Counted from the stretch's first letter, positions 16,840 through 26,196 are shown. The stretch: 64,000 nucleotides of DNA from CAWDYA01 sp963806495 (GCA_963806495.1 CAWDYA010000008.1:124001-188000); one strand, 5' to 3'. Numbers and translations: made by a program. The notes: a model not told the origin generated them from the sequence alone.

Positions 16840-17910
16840 ATGAAGATCAGCCGTTGGGTGGTGAGCGCCCCGGGCGAGCCGATGAGGCTCGTGGAAGATG
16901 ACGTCGAACCCGGCCCGGGCGAGGTTCTCGTCGAGGTGGCCGGTTGCGGGATTTGTCACACCGATCTCGGCTTCTACTATGACGGAGTGCCCACCCGGCA
17001 CCCGCTCCCCCTGGCGCTGGGTCATGAGGTGAGCGGCACCGTCGCTCGCGCCGGCGCGGGCGCAGAGGAGTGGCAGGGTCGCGCCGTCGTGGTGCCCGCG
17101 GTGATTCCGTGCGGGGTCTGCGCCGCCTGCCGCGACGGGCGGGGCTCGATCTGCCCGGAGCAGATATTCCCGGGCAACGACGTGGACGGCGGGTTCGCCA
17201 CGCACCTGCGGGTGCCGGCACGCGGTCTGTGCCCGGTGGGGGATCTGTCCGATGCCCGCCGCAACCCGCACGGCACGCAGCTCGCTTCGCTCGCCGTCAT
17301 CGCCGATGCGGTCTCCACGCCCTACCAGGCGGTGCTGCGTGCCGGGGTCGGCGCCGGCGATCTCGCGGTGTTCGTCGGGGCGGGGGGGGTGGGAGGCTTC
17401 GGCGTCCAGATCGCCCACGCGATGGGCGCGTCGGTGGCCGCCATCGATGTCGACGAGGAGCGGCTTCGCCTGATCGCCTCGCACGGAGCGGATCTGACGC
17501 TGCCCGCGTCGACGCCATTCAAGGACCTGCGCGCCGCGATCCGGGACTTCGCGAAGAAACGCGGAGTGCCCGGCTGGCGCGTGAAGATCTTCGAGACCTC
17601 CGGGTCGACCCGCGGCCAGGCCACCGCCTTCGGACTGCTGTCTCACGGCGGGTATCTCGGCGTGGTCGGGTTCACCCCGGACAAGACCGAGATCCGGCTG
17701 TCGAACCTGATGGCCCTCGACGCGACCGCGCAGGGCAACTGGGGGTGCATGCCGGAGCACTACCCCGCCGTCGTCGACATGGTGCTGTCCGGCAAGGTAG
17801 CCCTCGCGCCGTTCGTCGAGCATCGTCCCCTTTCCAGCATCGGCGAGTCCTTCTCCGAGATCCACGCGGGGAAGGTCCGCCGGCGCATCATCCTCGTACC
17901 GGAGCCCTGA
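16840..17910 (+). CDS. had: 6-hydroxycyclohex-1-ene-1-carbonyl-CoA dehydrogenase
   Basis: The 356-residue zinc-dependent medium-chain alcohol dehydrogenase has catalytic zinc motifs CGICHTD and GHEVSG, structural zinc CGVCAACRDGRGSIC, and the Rossmann glycine pattern GAGGVGGFG. In the benzoyl-CoA pathway Had oxidises 6-hydroxycyclohex-1-ene-carbonyl-CoA with NAD+ to the 6-oxo compound. The specific call rests on its position directly before oah and on the Had-like KTEIRLSNLMALDATAQGNWGC region. ATG 16840 has a strong GGGAGGGAG site; an ORF extension to 16729 would cross the promoter. It is the first gene of the operon. Confidence 0.9.
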   Translation: MKISRWVVSAPGEPMRLVEDDVEPGPGEVLVEVAGCGICHTDLGFYYDGVPTRHPLPLALGHEVSGTVARAGAGAEEWQGRAVVVPAVIPCGVCAACRDGRGSICPEQIFPGNDVDGGFATHLRVPARGLCPVGDLSDARRNPHGTQLASLAVIADAVSTPYQAVLRAGVGAGDLAVFVGAGGVGGFGVQIAHAMGASVAAIDVDEERLRLIASHGADLTLPASTPFKDLRAAIRDFAKKRGVPGWRVKIFETSGSTRGQATAFGLLSHGGYLGVVGFTPDKTEIRLSNLMALDATAQGNWGCMPEHYPAVVDMVLSGKVALAPFVEHRPLSSIGESFSEIHAGKVRRRIILVPEP

Positions 17911-17913
17911 GCC

Positions 17914-19023
17914 ATGGACTTCAAGAATCACGATCTCACCGACCGCGTCGACGTCCCCGGAGTGATCATCGAGAATCGTCCTCTTTGCGATCCGCAGGGA
18001 AAACCCGTCGAGGAGCTTCACACGACCTGGATCTCCCTCGACAACCCGAAGCAGCTCAACTCGTACACGACCGCGATGGTCAAGGGCGTGATTCTGGGCA
18101 TGAGGCAGGCGTCCAACGACCGCGCCTGTGTCGCCGTCGTCTTCACCGGCACCGGCACCAGGGCGTTCTGCACGGGAGGCAACACGGCCGAGTACGCCGA
18201 GTACTACGCCGGCCGGCCCGGAGAGTACCGGCAGTACATGCGGCTGTTCAACGACATGGTCACCGCCATCCTGCATTGCGACAAACCGGTCATCTGCCGC
18301 GTCAACGGCATGCGCATCGCCGGCGGGCAGGAGATCGGCATGGCGTGCGACTTCTCGATCAGCCAGGACCTCGCTCTGTTCGGGCAGGCGGGACCGCGAC
18401 ACGGCTCCGCGCCGGACGGCGGCAGCACCGATTTCCTGCCGCTGTTCATCGGCATCGAGGCCGCCATGGAGAGCGCGACACTGTGCGAGGTCTGGAGCGC
18501 CCACAAATCCTACCGGCTGGGCCTTCTGTCCAGGATCGTCCCCGCGCTGAAGGTGGACGGCGCCTTCGTCCCGAACCCGATGGTGATCACCGACCGCTGG
18601 ATCGATCCGACGGGCAGGCTGGTGTTCGGCGAGCCGCTCGAGGGCGACGCGCTGAAGGAGGCCAAGGGAACTCTCGCGCGCGGGGAGATCGATCTGGGCC
18701 CGCTGGACGCGGAGGTCGAATCCCTCGTCTGGCGGCTGGCCCGCACGATGCCCGGCTGCCTGACCAAGACGATCGAGAGCGTGAGAAAGCACAAGCTGGC
18801 CCACTGGGACCGGAACCGCGAGAGCAACCGGGCCTGGCTGGCGCTCAACATGATGACCGAGGGGCGGGCGGGGTTCCGTGCGTTCCACGAAGGGACGAAA
18901 GAGTGCCGCGAGGCCGACTTCATCCTCCTGAGGCAGCGCCTCGCGGAGGGACGGACATGGGACGACAGCCTGACCGAGGAGATCCTGGAGAAGGCGCACG
19001 GCAAGGGGGCTCCACGGGCATGA
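17914..19023 (+). CDS. oah: 6-oxocyclohex-1-ene-1-carbonyl-CoA hydrolase (ring-opening)
   Basis: The 369-residue member of the crotonase superfamily is longer than ordinary enoyl-CoA hydratases, as is typical of Oah/BamA. It contains the oxyanion-hole region GTGTRAFCTGGNTAEYAEYY and the segment VNGMRIAGGQEIGMACDFSI. The enzyme adds water and hydrolytically opens the ring of 6-oxocyclohex-1-ene-carbonyl-CoA, giving 3-hydroxypimeloyl-CoA. BamA-type genes are widely used markers of anaerobic aromatic degradation. It starts 3 nt after had and its stop overlaps the start of the next gene (ATGA). Confidence 0.93.
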   Translation: MDFKNHDLTDRVDVPGVIIENRPLCDPQGKPVEELHTTWISLDNPKQLNSYTTAMVKGVILGMRQASNDRACVAVVFTGTGTRAFCTGGNTAEYAEYYAGRPGEYRQYMRLFNDMVTAILHCDKPVICRVNGMRIAGGQEIGMACDFSISQDLALFGQAGPRHGSAPDGGSTDFLPLFIGIEAAMESATLCEVWSAHKSYRLGLLSRIVPALKVDGAFVPNPMVITDRWIDPTGRLVFGEPLEGDALKEAKGTLARGEIDLGPLDAEVESLVWRLARTMPGCLTKTIESVRKHKLAHWDRNRESNRAWLALNMMTEGRAGFRAFHEGTKECREADFILLRQRLAEGRTWDDSLTEEILEKAHGKGAPRA

Positions 19024-19499
19024 GCGCCGTCGATCAGAAGACCGCGATCGGGATACGGGAGATCGGGCCGAAGGATCTCGACCAGGTGATCCGCCTCGAC
19101 GCGCTGCACACCGGCGAAACAAAGACCGCCTACTGGCGAGGCGTCTTCCGATCGTTTCTCGGCAAGGGCGGCGGCGCCCGGCGGGTGGGTCTGGCGGCCC
19201 AGAACGGCCCGCGCATGGTCGGTTACCTGCTCGGCGAGGTGCGCGCCTTCGAGTTCGGCTCCGAGCCGTGCGGCTGGATCTTCGCCGTCGGCGTGGACAC
19301 CGGGCACCTGCGCGAGGGGATCGCTTCGGCGCTGCTGGGCGAGGCCGCGCGCCGCTTCCGCCGGGCCGGCGTGAAGACGGTGCGCACCATGGTGCGACGC
19401 GAGGCCGTCCCGGTGATGTCGTTCTTCCGTTCGAACGGTTTCGTGGGAGGCAGCTTCGTGCAGCTCGAGATGAACCTCGATGAGGAGGAACGGCCATGA
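19020..19499 (+). CDS. GNAT-family N-acetyltransferase embedded in the aromatic operon
   Basis: The 159-residue protein has the GNAT fold: strand/helix N-terminus (IREIGPKDLDQVIRLDALHTG), then the acetyl-CoA-binding strand and loop IFAVGVDTGHLREGIASALLGEA, then the C-terminal FFRSNGFVGGSFVQLEM. The pyrophosphate loop (REGIAS) departs slightly from the usual Q/R-x-x-G-x-G/A. It is coupled by ATGA overlaps to oah upstream and dch downstream, so it is a real operon member. A possible job is acetylation of a pathway CoA-ligase or of an aromatic amine; the substrate is unknown. It resembles the second GNAT at 25702. Confidence 0.82.
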   Translation: MSAVDQKTAIGIREIGPKDLDQVIRLDALHTGETKTAYWRGVFRSFLGKGGGARRVGLAAQNGPRMVGYLLGEVRAFEFGSEPCGWIFAVGVDTGHLREGIASALLGEAARRFRRAGVKTVRTMVRREAVPVMSFFRSNGFVGGSFVQLEMNLDEEERP

Positions 19500-20293
19500 C
19501 CGCGGCGACACCCGGGCCGCTTCCGGGCGAAGGCCCGGTGCGTGTGGAGACCCGCGAGGAGGGAGCGCTGTGGCGCGTCCTGCTCGCCACCCCGAAGACG
19601 AACATCCTCGACCTGGAGAAGATCCGGCTGCTGACCGGAATCTTCGACCGGGCGCGCGGCGACCGGGGGCTCAAGGCGATCATCCTCGAGGGCGAGGGCG
19701 GGCACTTCTGCTTCGGCGCCGACGTGGCCGAGCACATGCCCGGACAGTTCGAGACGATGATCCCGGCGTTCGGTGCCATGTTCCGCAGCATGCTCGACGC
19801 CTCGGTGGTGATACTCGCGGCGGTGCGGGGGCAGTGCCTCGGCGGCGGCCTCGAGCTGGCCAGCCTCTGCCACCGGGTCTTCGCCTCGCCGGAGGCGAAG
19901 CTGGGGCAGCCGGAGATCCTGCTCGGCGTCTTCCCGCCGGTGGCGTCCGTCGCCCTGGCGGGCCGCGTGGGCCGCAGCCGCGCCGAGGATCTCTGTCTGA
20001 GCGGCCGGATCATCCACACCGACGAGGCGGAGAGGATCGGGCTGGTGGACGAGATCGCCGCCGACCCCCACGACGCCGCCCTCGCGTATGCGCGCCAGTA
20101 CCTGCTCCCCCGTTCCGCGTCGAGCCTGAGACTCGGGGTGAGGGCGCTTCACCACGGCTTCGCGCGGAGCTTCCTCGACGAGCTGGAGGCCGTGGAGCGG
20201 ATCTACATCGAGGAGCTGATGACGACGCACGACGCAGTCGAGGGTCTCGAGGCGTTCCTCCAGAAGCGCAAGCCCTCCTGGAGCAACTCGTGA
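19496..20293 (+). CDS. dch: Cyclohexa-1,5-diene-1-carbonyl-CoA hydratase
   Basis: A 265-residue crotonase-family protein. The oxyanion-hole segments are AIILEGEGGHFCFGADVAEH and RGQCLGGGLELASLCHRVF. In anaerobic aromatic degradation Dch hydrates the dienoyl-CoA made by benzoyl-CoA reductase to 6-hydroxycyclohex-1-ene-carbonyl-CoA, the substrate of Had. The precise call relies on its place directly upstream of the reductase genes and on family-like sequence such as EILLGVFPPVASVALAGRVG. Its ends overlap the GNAT (ATGA) and bcrC (GTGA) genes. Confidence 0.9.
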   Translation: MTAATPGPLPGEGPVRVETREEGALWRVLLATPKTNILDLEKIRLLTGIFDRARGDRGLKAIILEGEGGHFCFGADVAEHMPGQFETMIPAFGAMFRSMLDASVVILAAVRGQCLGGGLELASLCHRVFASPEAKLGQPEILLGVFPPVASVALAGRVGRSRAEDLCLSGRIIHTDEAERIGLVDEIAADPHDAALAYARQYLLPRSASSLRLGVRALHHGFARSFLDELEAVERIYIEELMTTHDAVEGLEAFLQKRKPSWSNS

Positions 20294-21463
20294 CCGCCGC
20301 CGGACCGGGGGCGATCCTCGCGCGGGCCGAGGGGCTGTACCGCGACTACCGCCTCACCTCCGTGCGGCGCTGGAAGGAGCGCACCGGCAGGCCCGCGATC
20401 GGCTTCATGCCGATCTACATCCCGCGCGAGCTGCTGCACGCCCAGGGCGTCCTGCCCGTCGGCATCATGGGCGGCGGGGACGATCTGGAGATCATCCGCG
20501 GCGACGCCTACTACCAGTCCTACATCTGCCACATCCCGCGCAGCACGATCGAGCTGGGGCTCAACGGATCCCTCGACTGCCTGGACGGGATGATCTTCCC
20601 CGCCATCTGCGACGTGATACGGAATCTGTCGGGAATGTGGAAGCTGCAGTTTCCCGATCAGCTCGTACGGTATCTCGACGTGCCGCAGAACTTCGACCCG
20701 GCGGTCGGCGGGATGTTCTATCGCCAGGAGCTGGAGTCGCTGGCCGCCGATCTCGAGGCGCGCGGGGCGCTTCCCTTCGACCCCGCCGCGCTGCGTGCCT
20801 CCATCGCGATATACAACGAGAACCGGCGGCTGGTCGAAGAACTGTACGCCCTGCGCCGGACCCGGCCGTGGAAGGTCCCGACGGCGGAGCTGTACGTCCT
20901 GTTGCGCGCCTCCCTCGTGATCCCGGTGGAGGAATCGACCACGATGCTCTCCGAGTACCGGGACGCGGTCATGGGCGACCCGGCCCGCGTGCCGATGGAC
21001 CAGGCGCGGGTGCTGCTGACCGGCTCGTTCTGCGAGCAGCCGCCGCTCGGGCTCATCAAGACGCTGGAGCGATCCGGCTGCTACATCGTGGACGACGACT
21101 TCGTCCAGGTCCATCGCTGGATCCGGGGAGACATCCCCGTCGAGGGGGATCCGATCGGCAACCTGACGGAAGCCTTTCTCACCACGCTCGATCCCCAGCC
21201 CGGTCCGCTACATCGGAGACGACATCAAGGGGCGCGACCTGATCGACCGTGTCAGGTCGTGCGCCGCCGAAGGGGTGATCTTCTGCGCGGCGAGCTTCTG
21301 CGACCCGGCGCTGCTCGACCAGCCGATGACCGTAAAGGCCGTGGAGGAGGCCGGCATCCCGTGGACCGCCTTCAAGTACGCGGAGAACAACGGCCAGTTC
21401 CAGGTGATCCGCGAGCAGGCAGGCACATTCGCCGATTCGATCAAGCTATGGAGTGGAGCATGA
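20290..21463 (+). CDS. bcrC: Benzoyl-CoA reductase subunit C (one frame break)
   Basis: About 390 residues of the 2-hydroxyacyl-CoA dehydratase D/BcrB-BcrC family: GRPAIGFMPIYIPRELLHAQG, the conserved cysteines in SYICHIPRSTIELG and FPAICDVIRN, and GSFCEQPPLG. With BcrB it forms the catalytic module that binds the active-site Fe-S cluster and reduces benzoyl-CoA to the cyclic diene. GTG 20290 overlaps the dch stop. The frame breaks near 21201, where one base of CCCGG appears extra; VRYIGDDIKGRDLIDRV continues in the next frame to a normal C-terminus. The gene order C-B-A-D matches Thauera-type class I reductases. Confidence 0.88.
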
Positions 21464-22752
21464 AGCCGACGGCCCAACCCGCGACAAAAGGACAGAAGCC
21501 AGCTTCGCCAGAAGCAGATGATCGCCGATCACTTCCATCGGCTCGCGCGGGCGCCGGAGACGGGCGAGAAGTGCGTCTACACCTTCGTGCCCGGCAACCT
21601 CACCGAGCTGGTGCGTAGCTTCGGCCTGCTGCCGGTGCTTCCCGGAGATCAACGCGCTGCAGTCGGGGATGCGGGGCAAGCCTCGAAGGACTACATCTCG
21701 CTCGCCGAGAAGCTCGGCCACTCCGAGGACGTCTGCACCTACGTCAAGTGCGACGTCGGGATGATGAAGTCGGGCAACATCGGGCCGACCGGGGAGAAGA
21801 TCCCCGATCCCGACATGCTGCTCCTGTCGTACACCGGCTGCTTCACCTTCATGAAGTGGTTCGAGATCCTCAAGCAGGAGTACGACTGTCCCGGTGGTGA
21901 TGCTGCACGTGCCCTACCAGGGCGACGGGGAGATCACGCCGGCGATGCGCGACTACGTCGTGCGATCAGCTCAGGGATACCGTCATCCCCGCGCTGGAGA
22001 AGGTCTCCGGACGCAGGTACGACGAGGACCGGCTCGCGGAGATGCTGGGCCGCTCCGCGCGTGCCGAGGACGATCTGGTCTGGGTGCTGGAGTCGGCGAA
22101 GCACCGCCCTTCCCCCATCGACGCCTATTTCGGGGGCGTGTACTACATCGGTCCGATCTTCACCGCCTTCCGCGGCACCCAGGAGGCGGTCGATTACTAC
22201 CGCGAGCTGCGTGAGGAGGTCGCACAGCGGATCGCCGAGGGGAAGGGGCCCGTCACGCCCGACGGTGACATGGAGCGCGAGCGGTTCCGCGTGGTGGTCG
22301 AGGGGCCGCCCAACTGGACCAGCTTCCGCCAGTTCTGGAAGATGTTCTCGGACGAGGGCGCCGTCGTGGTGGCCTCCACTTACACGAAGGTGGGCGGAGT
22401 CTACGACAACGGCTTCCGACACGACCCCGACCGTCCGCTCGAGAGCCTCGCGGAGTACTGCATGGGTTGCTACACAAACATCAACCTCCCCGGGAGGGTG
22501 GAGATGCTGAGCCGGTACCTGACCGACTACGACGCGGACGGGCTGCTCATCAACTCGATCAAGAGCTGCAACTCGTTCAGCGCGGGGCAGCTCATGATCC
22601 TCAGGGAGATCGAGAAGCGCACCGGCAAGCCGGGAGGGTTCATCGAGAGCGACCTGGTCGACCCGCGCTACTTCTCGGCTTCGAATATCAAGAACCGGCT
22701 CGAGTCGTATTTCCAGATGATCGAGCAGAAGCGGCAGGGAGGCGGCGCGTGA
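21460..22752 (+). CDS. bcrB: Benzoyl-CoA reductase subunit B (five frame breaks)
   Basis: Joined across breaks near 21487, 21643, 21680, 21892 and 21963 this gives about 429 residues, the normal BcrB length: QKQMIADHFHRLA, PEINALQSGMRGK, SEDVCTYVKCDVGMM, LSYTGCFTFMKWFEIL, and the C-terminal EYCMGCYTNINLPGR...SIKSCNSFSAGQL with conserved cysteines. Four breaks act as one extra base and one as a missing base, netting back to the starting frame. Conserved motifs survive on both sides of each, so either the sequence has errors or the gene decayed very recently. ATG 21460 overlaps the bcrC stop and the bcrB stop overlaps bcrA (GTGA). Confidence 0.85.
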
Positions 22753-24050
22753 GATACTGCGTCGGGATCGATCTCGGGTCGACGACCACCAAGGCGGTGG
22801 TGCTGCGGGAGGACGGCGGGGTCCTGGGTCGGGGCATCACGAACAGCCGGAGCAACTACACCGTGGCCTGCCAGGTGGCGCTGGGCGAGGCGCTCATCAG
22901 CGCCCGCTTCGGCCTGATCGCCTCGCAGCTCGACACGCTCGGCGTGGAGGCGGGCCTCCAGGAGGAGTGGCTGTCGAGACTGGAGCTGGCGCTTCGCGAG
23001 CAGCAGTACCGATCGACGCTGGAGGTCCTGGCCGGCATCCTGCGGCGTCTGGCCGGCGCCGAGGCCCGCGACACCATCGAGACGATCGTCGCCCGGATGG
23101 AGGATGGGGCCGGCGCGCTGTTCACGGCGGGGGCGCGTCGCAAGAGCGACTTCTTCCGCGACCTGGCCGGCAGCCAGTACATCCGGCTGGCCGAGGATCT
23201 GGCGCGCAAAGGGGCGATCACCTTCGACCACCTGGTGGGCCTGTACGACAAGGCGATCCTGGAGGTCGAGAACCACACGGGCAGCGAGGAGGACTTCAGG
23301 CGCCACATCCGGGCCGCGCTCGACTCCATGGGGGATGCCGCGCCGCAGCTCGAATCGGCCGTTCTGCACGCCGCGGAGCAGACCCTCGAGAAGGTCGCCA
23401 GCGTCGGCACCGGCTACGGGCGTCAGACGCTTCCCTTTCCGAAGGAGCAGATCCGCTCGGAGATCCTCTGTCACGGGCTGGGCGCCCACGCGATGTTCCC
23501 GGGCACCCGCACGGCGCTCGACATCGGCGGCCAGGACACCAAGGCGATTCAGGTGGACGCCCAGGGGATCGTCACCTCGTTTCAGATGAACGACCGGTGC
23601 GCCGCCGGGTGCGGTCGATACCTCGGCTACATCGCCGATGAGATGAATCTCGGTCTGCACGAGCTCGGCCCGATGGCCTGCAAGTCGACCCGGCCCGTGA
23701 GAATCAACTCCACCTGCACGGTCTTCGCGGGCGCCGAGCTGCGCGAGCGGCTCTCGCTCGGCGAAGCGCGCGAGGACATCCTGGCGGGCCTGCACCGGGC
23801 GATCATCCTGAGGGCGATGTCGCTTCTGGCCCGCTCGGGAGGGATCGCCGACGAGTTCACCTTCACCGGCGGCGTGGCCAAGAACCCCGCGGCGGTCGAG
23901 GCGCTCAGAAAGCTCGTGAGCGAGAACTACGGTGACGTGGCCATAAACATCTCTCCCGACTCGATCTACACGGGCGCGCTGGGCGCCGCCCTGTTCGCGC
24001 ACCGGGACTGGTCCCGATCGTGCCCGTCGCAGGAAGGAGCCGCGCAATGA
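22749..24050 (+). CDS. bcrA: Benzoyl-CoA reductase ATPase subunit A
   Basis: The 433-residue ASKHA-fold ATPase of the BadF/BcrA family has the N-terminal phosphate motif GIDLGSTTTKAVVL, the second motif TALDIGGQDTKAIQV, the cluster-bridging Cys region NDRCAAGCGRYLGYIADEM, and TFTGGVAKNPAAV. With BcrD it forms the module that uses two ATP per electron pair to drive low-potential electrons from reduced ferredoxin into the catalytic module. The frame is intact. The GTG start overlaps the bcrB stop and the end overlaps bcrD (ATGA). Confidence 0.93.
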   Translation: MRYCVGIDLGSTTTKAVVLREDGGVLGRGITNSRSNYTVACQVALGEALISARFGLIASQLDTLGVEAGLQEEWLSRLELALREQQYRSTLEVLAGILRRLAGAEARDTIETIVARMEDGAGALFTAGARRKSDFFRDLAGSQYIRLAEDLARKGAITFDHLVGLYDKAILEVENHTGSEEDFRRHIRAALDSMGDAAPQLESAVLHAAEQTLEKVASVGTGYGRQTLPFPKEQIRSEILCHGLGAHAMFPGTRTALDIGGQDTKAIQVDAQGIVTSFQMNDRCAAGCGRYLGYIADEMNLGLHELGPMACKSTRPVRINSTCTVFAGAELRERLSLGEAREDILAGLHRAIILRAMSLLARSGGIADEFTFTGGVAKNPAAVEALRKLVSENYGDVAINISPDSIYTGALGAALFAHRDWSRSCPSQEGAAQ

Positions 24051-24922
24051 CCGGCATGACGGACGAAACATTGCTCGTGGCCGGCATCGACGTCGGCTCG
24101 GCCTCCATAAAAGTAGTGCTGTTCGAGGACCCCCCGGGCGACGCGACGGGGCGGATCCTGCTCGACCGATCGGAGCGTATCCGGCGCCGCGACCCCCACA
24201 AGGTGGCCGTGGAGCTGTTCGAGGAGGCGCTCTCCGACGCGGGGCTCAGACGCGACGCCCTCGCCTACATCGCCACCACCGGCGAGGGTGAGATGATGCC
24301 CTCCCGCACCGGCCACTTCTACGGGATGACCACCCACGCGCGCGGCGGCCTGTATCTCTGCCCGGAAGCGCGCGCCGTGGTGGACATCGGGGCCCTGCAC
24401 ACACGGGCGGTGCTGATGGACGAGCGGGCGAAGGTGCTCGGATACCGGATGACCAGCCAGTGCGCGTCCGGATCCGGCCAGTTCCTCGAGAACATCAGCC
24501 GGTACCTCGGCATCACGATCGACGAGATCGGCCCCCTGTCGCTGGAGGCGGATCATCCCGAGACCTGCTCGTCGATCTGCGCCGTGCTGGCGGAGACCGA
24601 CGTCATCAACATGGTGTCTCGCGGCATCAGCACCTCGAATATCATCAAGGGGATCCATCAGTCGATGGCGGGGCGGTACATGCGCCTGCTGTCCTCGGTG
24701 GGTGCGCGTGGCAAGGTGCTCGTCACGGGCGGGCTGGCATCCGACATCGGGCTGCTGGCCGCTCTCAACGAGTCGGTGGCGGAGCAGAAGGCCGCCTTCA
24801 CGCTCGTGGGGCACGAGAAATCGGTGATCGCCGGCGCCCTGGGCGCCGCCATCTGGGGAGCCTTCCGCGTGCGCAGACTGGCCGAAAAGGGGCTCGACCT
24901 GGGGGTGGGAGGCGCGGCATGA
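24047..24922 (+). CDS. bcrD: Benzoyl-CoA reductase ATPase subunit D
   Basis: The 291-residue smaller partner of BcrA has the same ASKHA fold: VAGIDVGSASIKVVLFED, AVVDIGALHTRAVLMDE, the cluster region SQCASGSGQFLENISRYLG, and VTGGLASDIGLL. One [4Fe-4S] cluster is held between the two ATPase subunits in this family. ATG 24047 overlaps the bcrA stop and excludes a 9-residue upstream ORF extension. In the second motif ALHTR replaces the GQDTK seen in BcrA, a difference also expected between the two subunit types. The stop overlaps the SDR start. Confidence 0.92.
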   Translation: MTGMTDETLLVAGIDVGSASIKVVLFEDPPGDATGRILLDRSERIRRRDPHKVAVELFEEALSDAGLRRDALAYIATTGEGEMMPSRTGHFYGMTTHARGGLYLCPEARAVVDIGALHTRAVLMDERAKVLGYRMTSQCASGSGQFLENISRYLGITIDEIGPLSLEADHPETCSSICAVLAETDVINMVSRGISTSNIIKGIHQSMAGRYMRLLSSVGARGKVLVTGGLASDIGLLAALNESVAEQKAAFTLVGHEKSVIAGALGAAIWGAFRVRRLAEKGLDLGVGGAA

Positions 24923-25659
24923 GCCCGGACGGCCCGGCTCGGCTTCTCGCGCTCGAGGGGCGTACCGCGCTCGTGGCCGGCGCCTCCGGCGGGATCGGCT
25001 CTGCGACGGCCGCGCTCCTGTCCGAGGCGGGCGCGCACGTGGTGGGTGTGGACCGGCCGGGAGCGCCCGACTCGCCTGCCGCCCGTCACGTCGTCTGCGA
25101 CCTGACCGACGCGGCGGCAGTCCGGAGGCTGATCGACGACGTTCGCTCGCGGGAATCGCGGCTCGACGCGGTGGTGCACTGCGCCGGGATCCGACGCGAT
25201 GCCGTGCTGTGGAAGATGGACGACGCCGCGTGGTCGGAGGTGATGCGCGTCAACCTCGACTCGGCCTTCCACCTGCTGAGGGACGCCGCCGGCCTGATGC
25301 GCGACACGGGTGGCGGCTCGATCGTGCTGGTGTCCTCGATCAACGGGGAGAGAGGCAAGTTCGGCCAGGCCAACTACGCGGCCAGCAAGGCGGCGCTGAT
25401 CGGCCTGGCCCGCACGGCCGCGCGTGAGCTCGGCCGGTTCGGCGTCCGCGTCAACGTCGTCGCCCCGGGTCTGATCGCCACGCCGATGACCGCGACGCTG
25501 CCCGAGGAGGTCGTGCAGAAGTCGATCGACGAGTCGGTCCTGGGACGCGCCGGCGAGCCGGACGACGTCGCCGCCGCCATCCTGTTTCTGTGCGCGCCGA
25601 TGAGCCGCCACATCACCGGCCAGGTACTCCGTGTGGACGGGGGCCAGCTCATCGGCTGA
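24919..25659 (+). CDS. Short-chain dehydrogenase/reductase of the aromatic operon
   Basis: The 246-residue classical SDR has the NAD(P) motif GASGGIGSATA near residue 22, the NAG-equivalent HCAGIRRD, catalytic Ser in VLVSSINGERG, and YAASK. The C-terminal HITGQVLRVDGGQLIG is FabG-like. In this context the likely substrates are acyl-CoA intermediates after ring opening (for instance 3-hydroxypimeloyl-CoA) or a BadH-like alicyclic hydroxyacyl-CoA; sequence alone does not decide. ATG 24919 overlaps the bcrD stop, so it is translated with the reductase subunits. A 42-bp gap follows. Confidence 0.85.
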   Translation: MSPDGPARLLALEGRTALVAGASGGIGSATAALLSEAGAHVVGVDRPGAPDSPAARHVVCDLTDAAAVRRLIDDVRSRESRLDAVVHCAGIRRDAVLWKMDDAAWSEVMRVNLDSAFHLLRDAAGLMRDTGGGSIVLVSSINGERGKFGQANYAASKAALIGLARTAARELGRFGVRVNVVAPGLIATPMTATLPEEVVQKSIDESVLGRAGEPDDVAAAILFLCAPMSRHITGQVLRVDGGQLIG

Positions 25660-25701
25660 GCCTCCCCGCCCGGACGGATTGATGAAAAAAGGACGATGAC
25701 G

Positions 25702-26196
25702 ATGCCATACGAAACCAGCCCTGCCCGCGGAGTCCTGGTCCGCCGCCTGCTGCCGGCCGACCTCGAGGCGGTGATCGGCCTCGACGCCCGCATCACGGGC
25801 CGCAGCCGCTCGGAGTACTTCAAGCTCAAGCTGGATCAGAACCTGACCCGCACCGGGATCGTTGTTTCGCTCGCCGCCGAGCTCGACGGTCTGTTCGCCG
25901 GCTTCCTGCTCGCGCGCGTCTACTACGGCGAGTTCGGGATTCTGGAGCCTGTGGCGGTGCTCGATACGATCGGCGTGCACCCCGACTTCCAGAGAAAGGG
26001 CGTGGGGGCGGCGCTGATGGATCAGCTCAGAACCGACCTGTCGGGTCTCGGCGTGCCCCGGCTGCAGACCGAGGTCGGCTGGGACGAGCAGCACCTCGTC
26101 GCGTTCTTCCATTCCGAGGGGTTCGAGCCGGCGCCGCGGTTCTGCCTCGACCTGGATCTCACCGTGAGGCCGCGTCGCGAGCCAGAGAGAGGATGA
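25702..26196 (+). CDS. GNAT-family N-acetyltransferase, BadL-like by context
   Basis: A protein of about 164 residues with a complete GNAT core: VRRLLPADLEAVIGLDARITG, the acetyl-CoA loop IGVHPDFQRKGVGAALMDQL, and AFFHSEGFEPAPRFCLDLDL. ATG 25702 has AAAAAGGA about 8 nt upstream; ATG 25696 is an alternative with cramped spacing. Its stop overlaps the Rrf2 regulator gene (ATGA). In Rhodopseudomonas palustris a GNAT enzyme, BadL, is encoded with the Rrf2-type repressor BadM and affects benzoate gene control; adjacency here suggests a comparable pair, though I have not compared sequences. Confidence 0.82.
   Translation: MPYETSPARGVLVRRLLPADLEAVIGLDARITGRSRSEYFKLKLDQNLTRTGIVVSLAAELDGLFAGFLLARVYYGEFGILEPVAVLDTIGVHPDFQRKGVGAALMDQLRTDLSGLGVPRLQTEVGWDEQHLVAFFHSEGFEPAPRFCLDLDLTVRPRREPERG

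Noticed and set aside
16801..20019. A 1072-residue open frame on the minus strand across the start of the aromatic operon
   Set aside because: It is the antisense shadow of had, oah, GNAT and dch: low-complexity Arg/Ala/Pro-rich translation, no motif, no ribosome site, while the plus strand carries well-conserved enzymes.
20290..22752. Programmed ribosomal frameshifting in bcrC and bcrB
   Set aside because: Six separate shifts in 2.4 kb, no slippery heptamers with stimulatory structures that I could see, and similar breaks in unrelated genes of the window.
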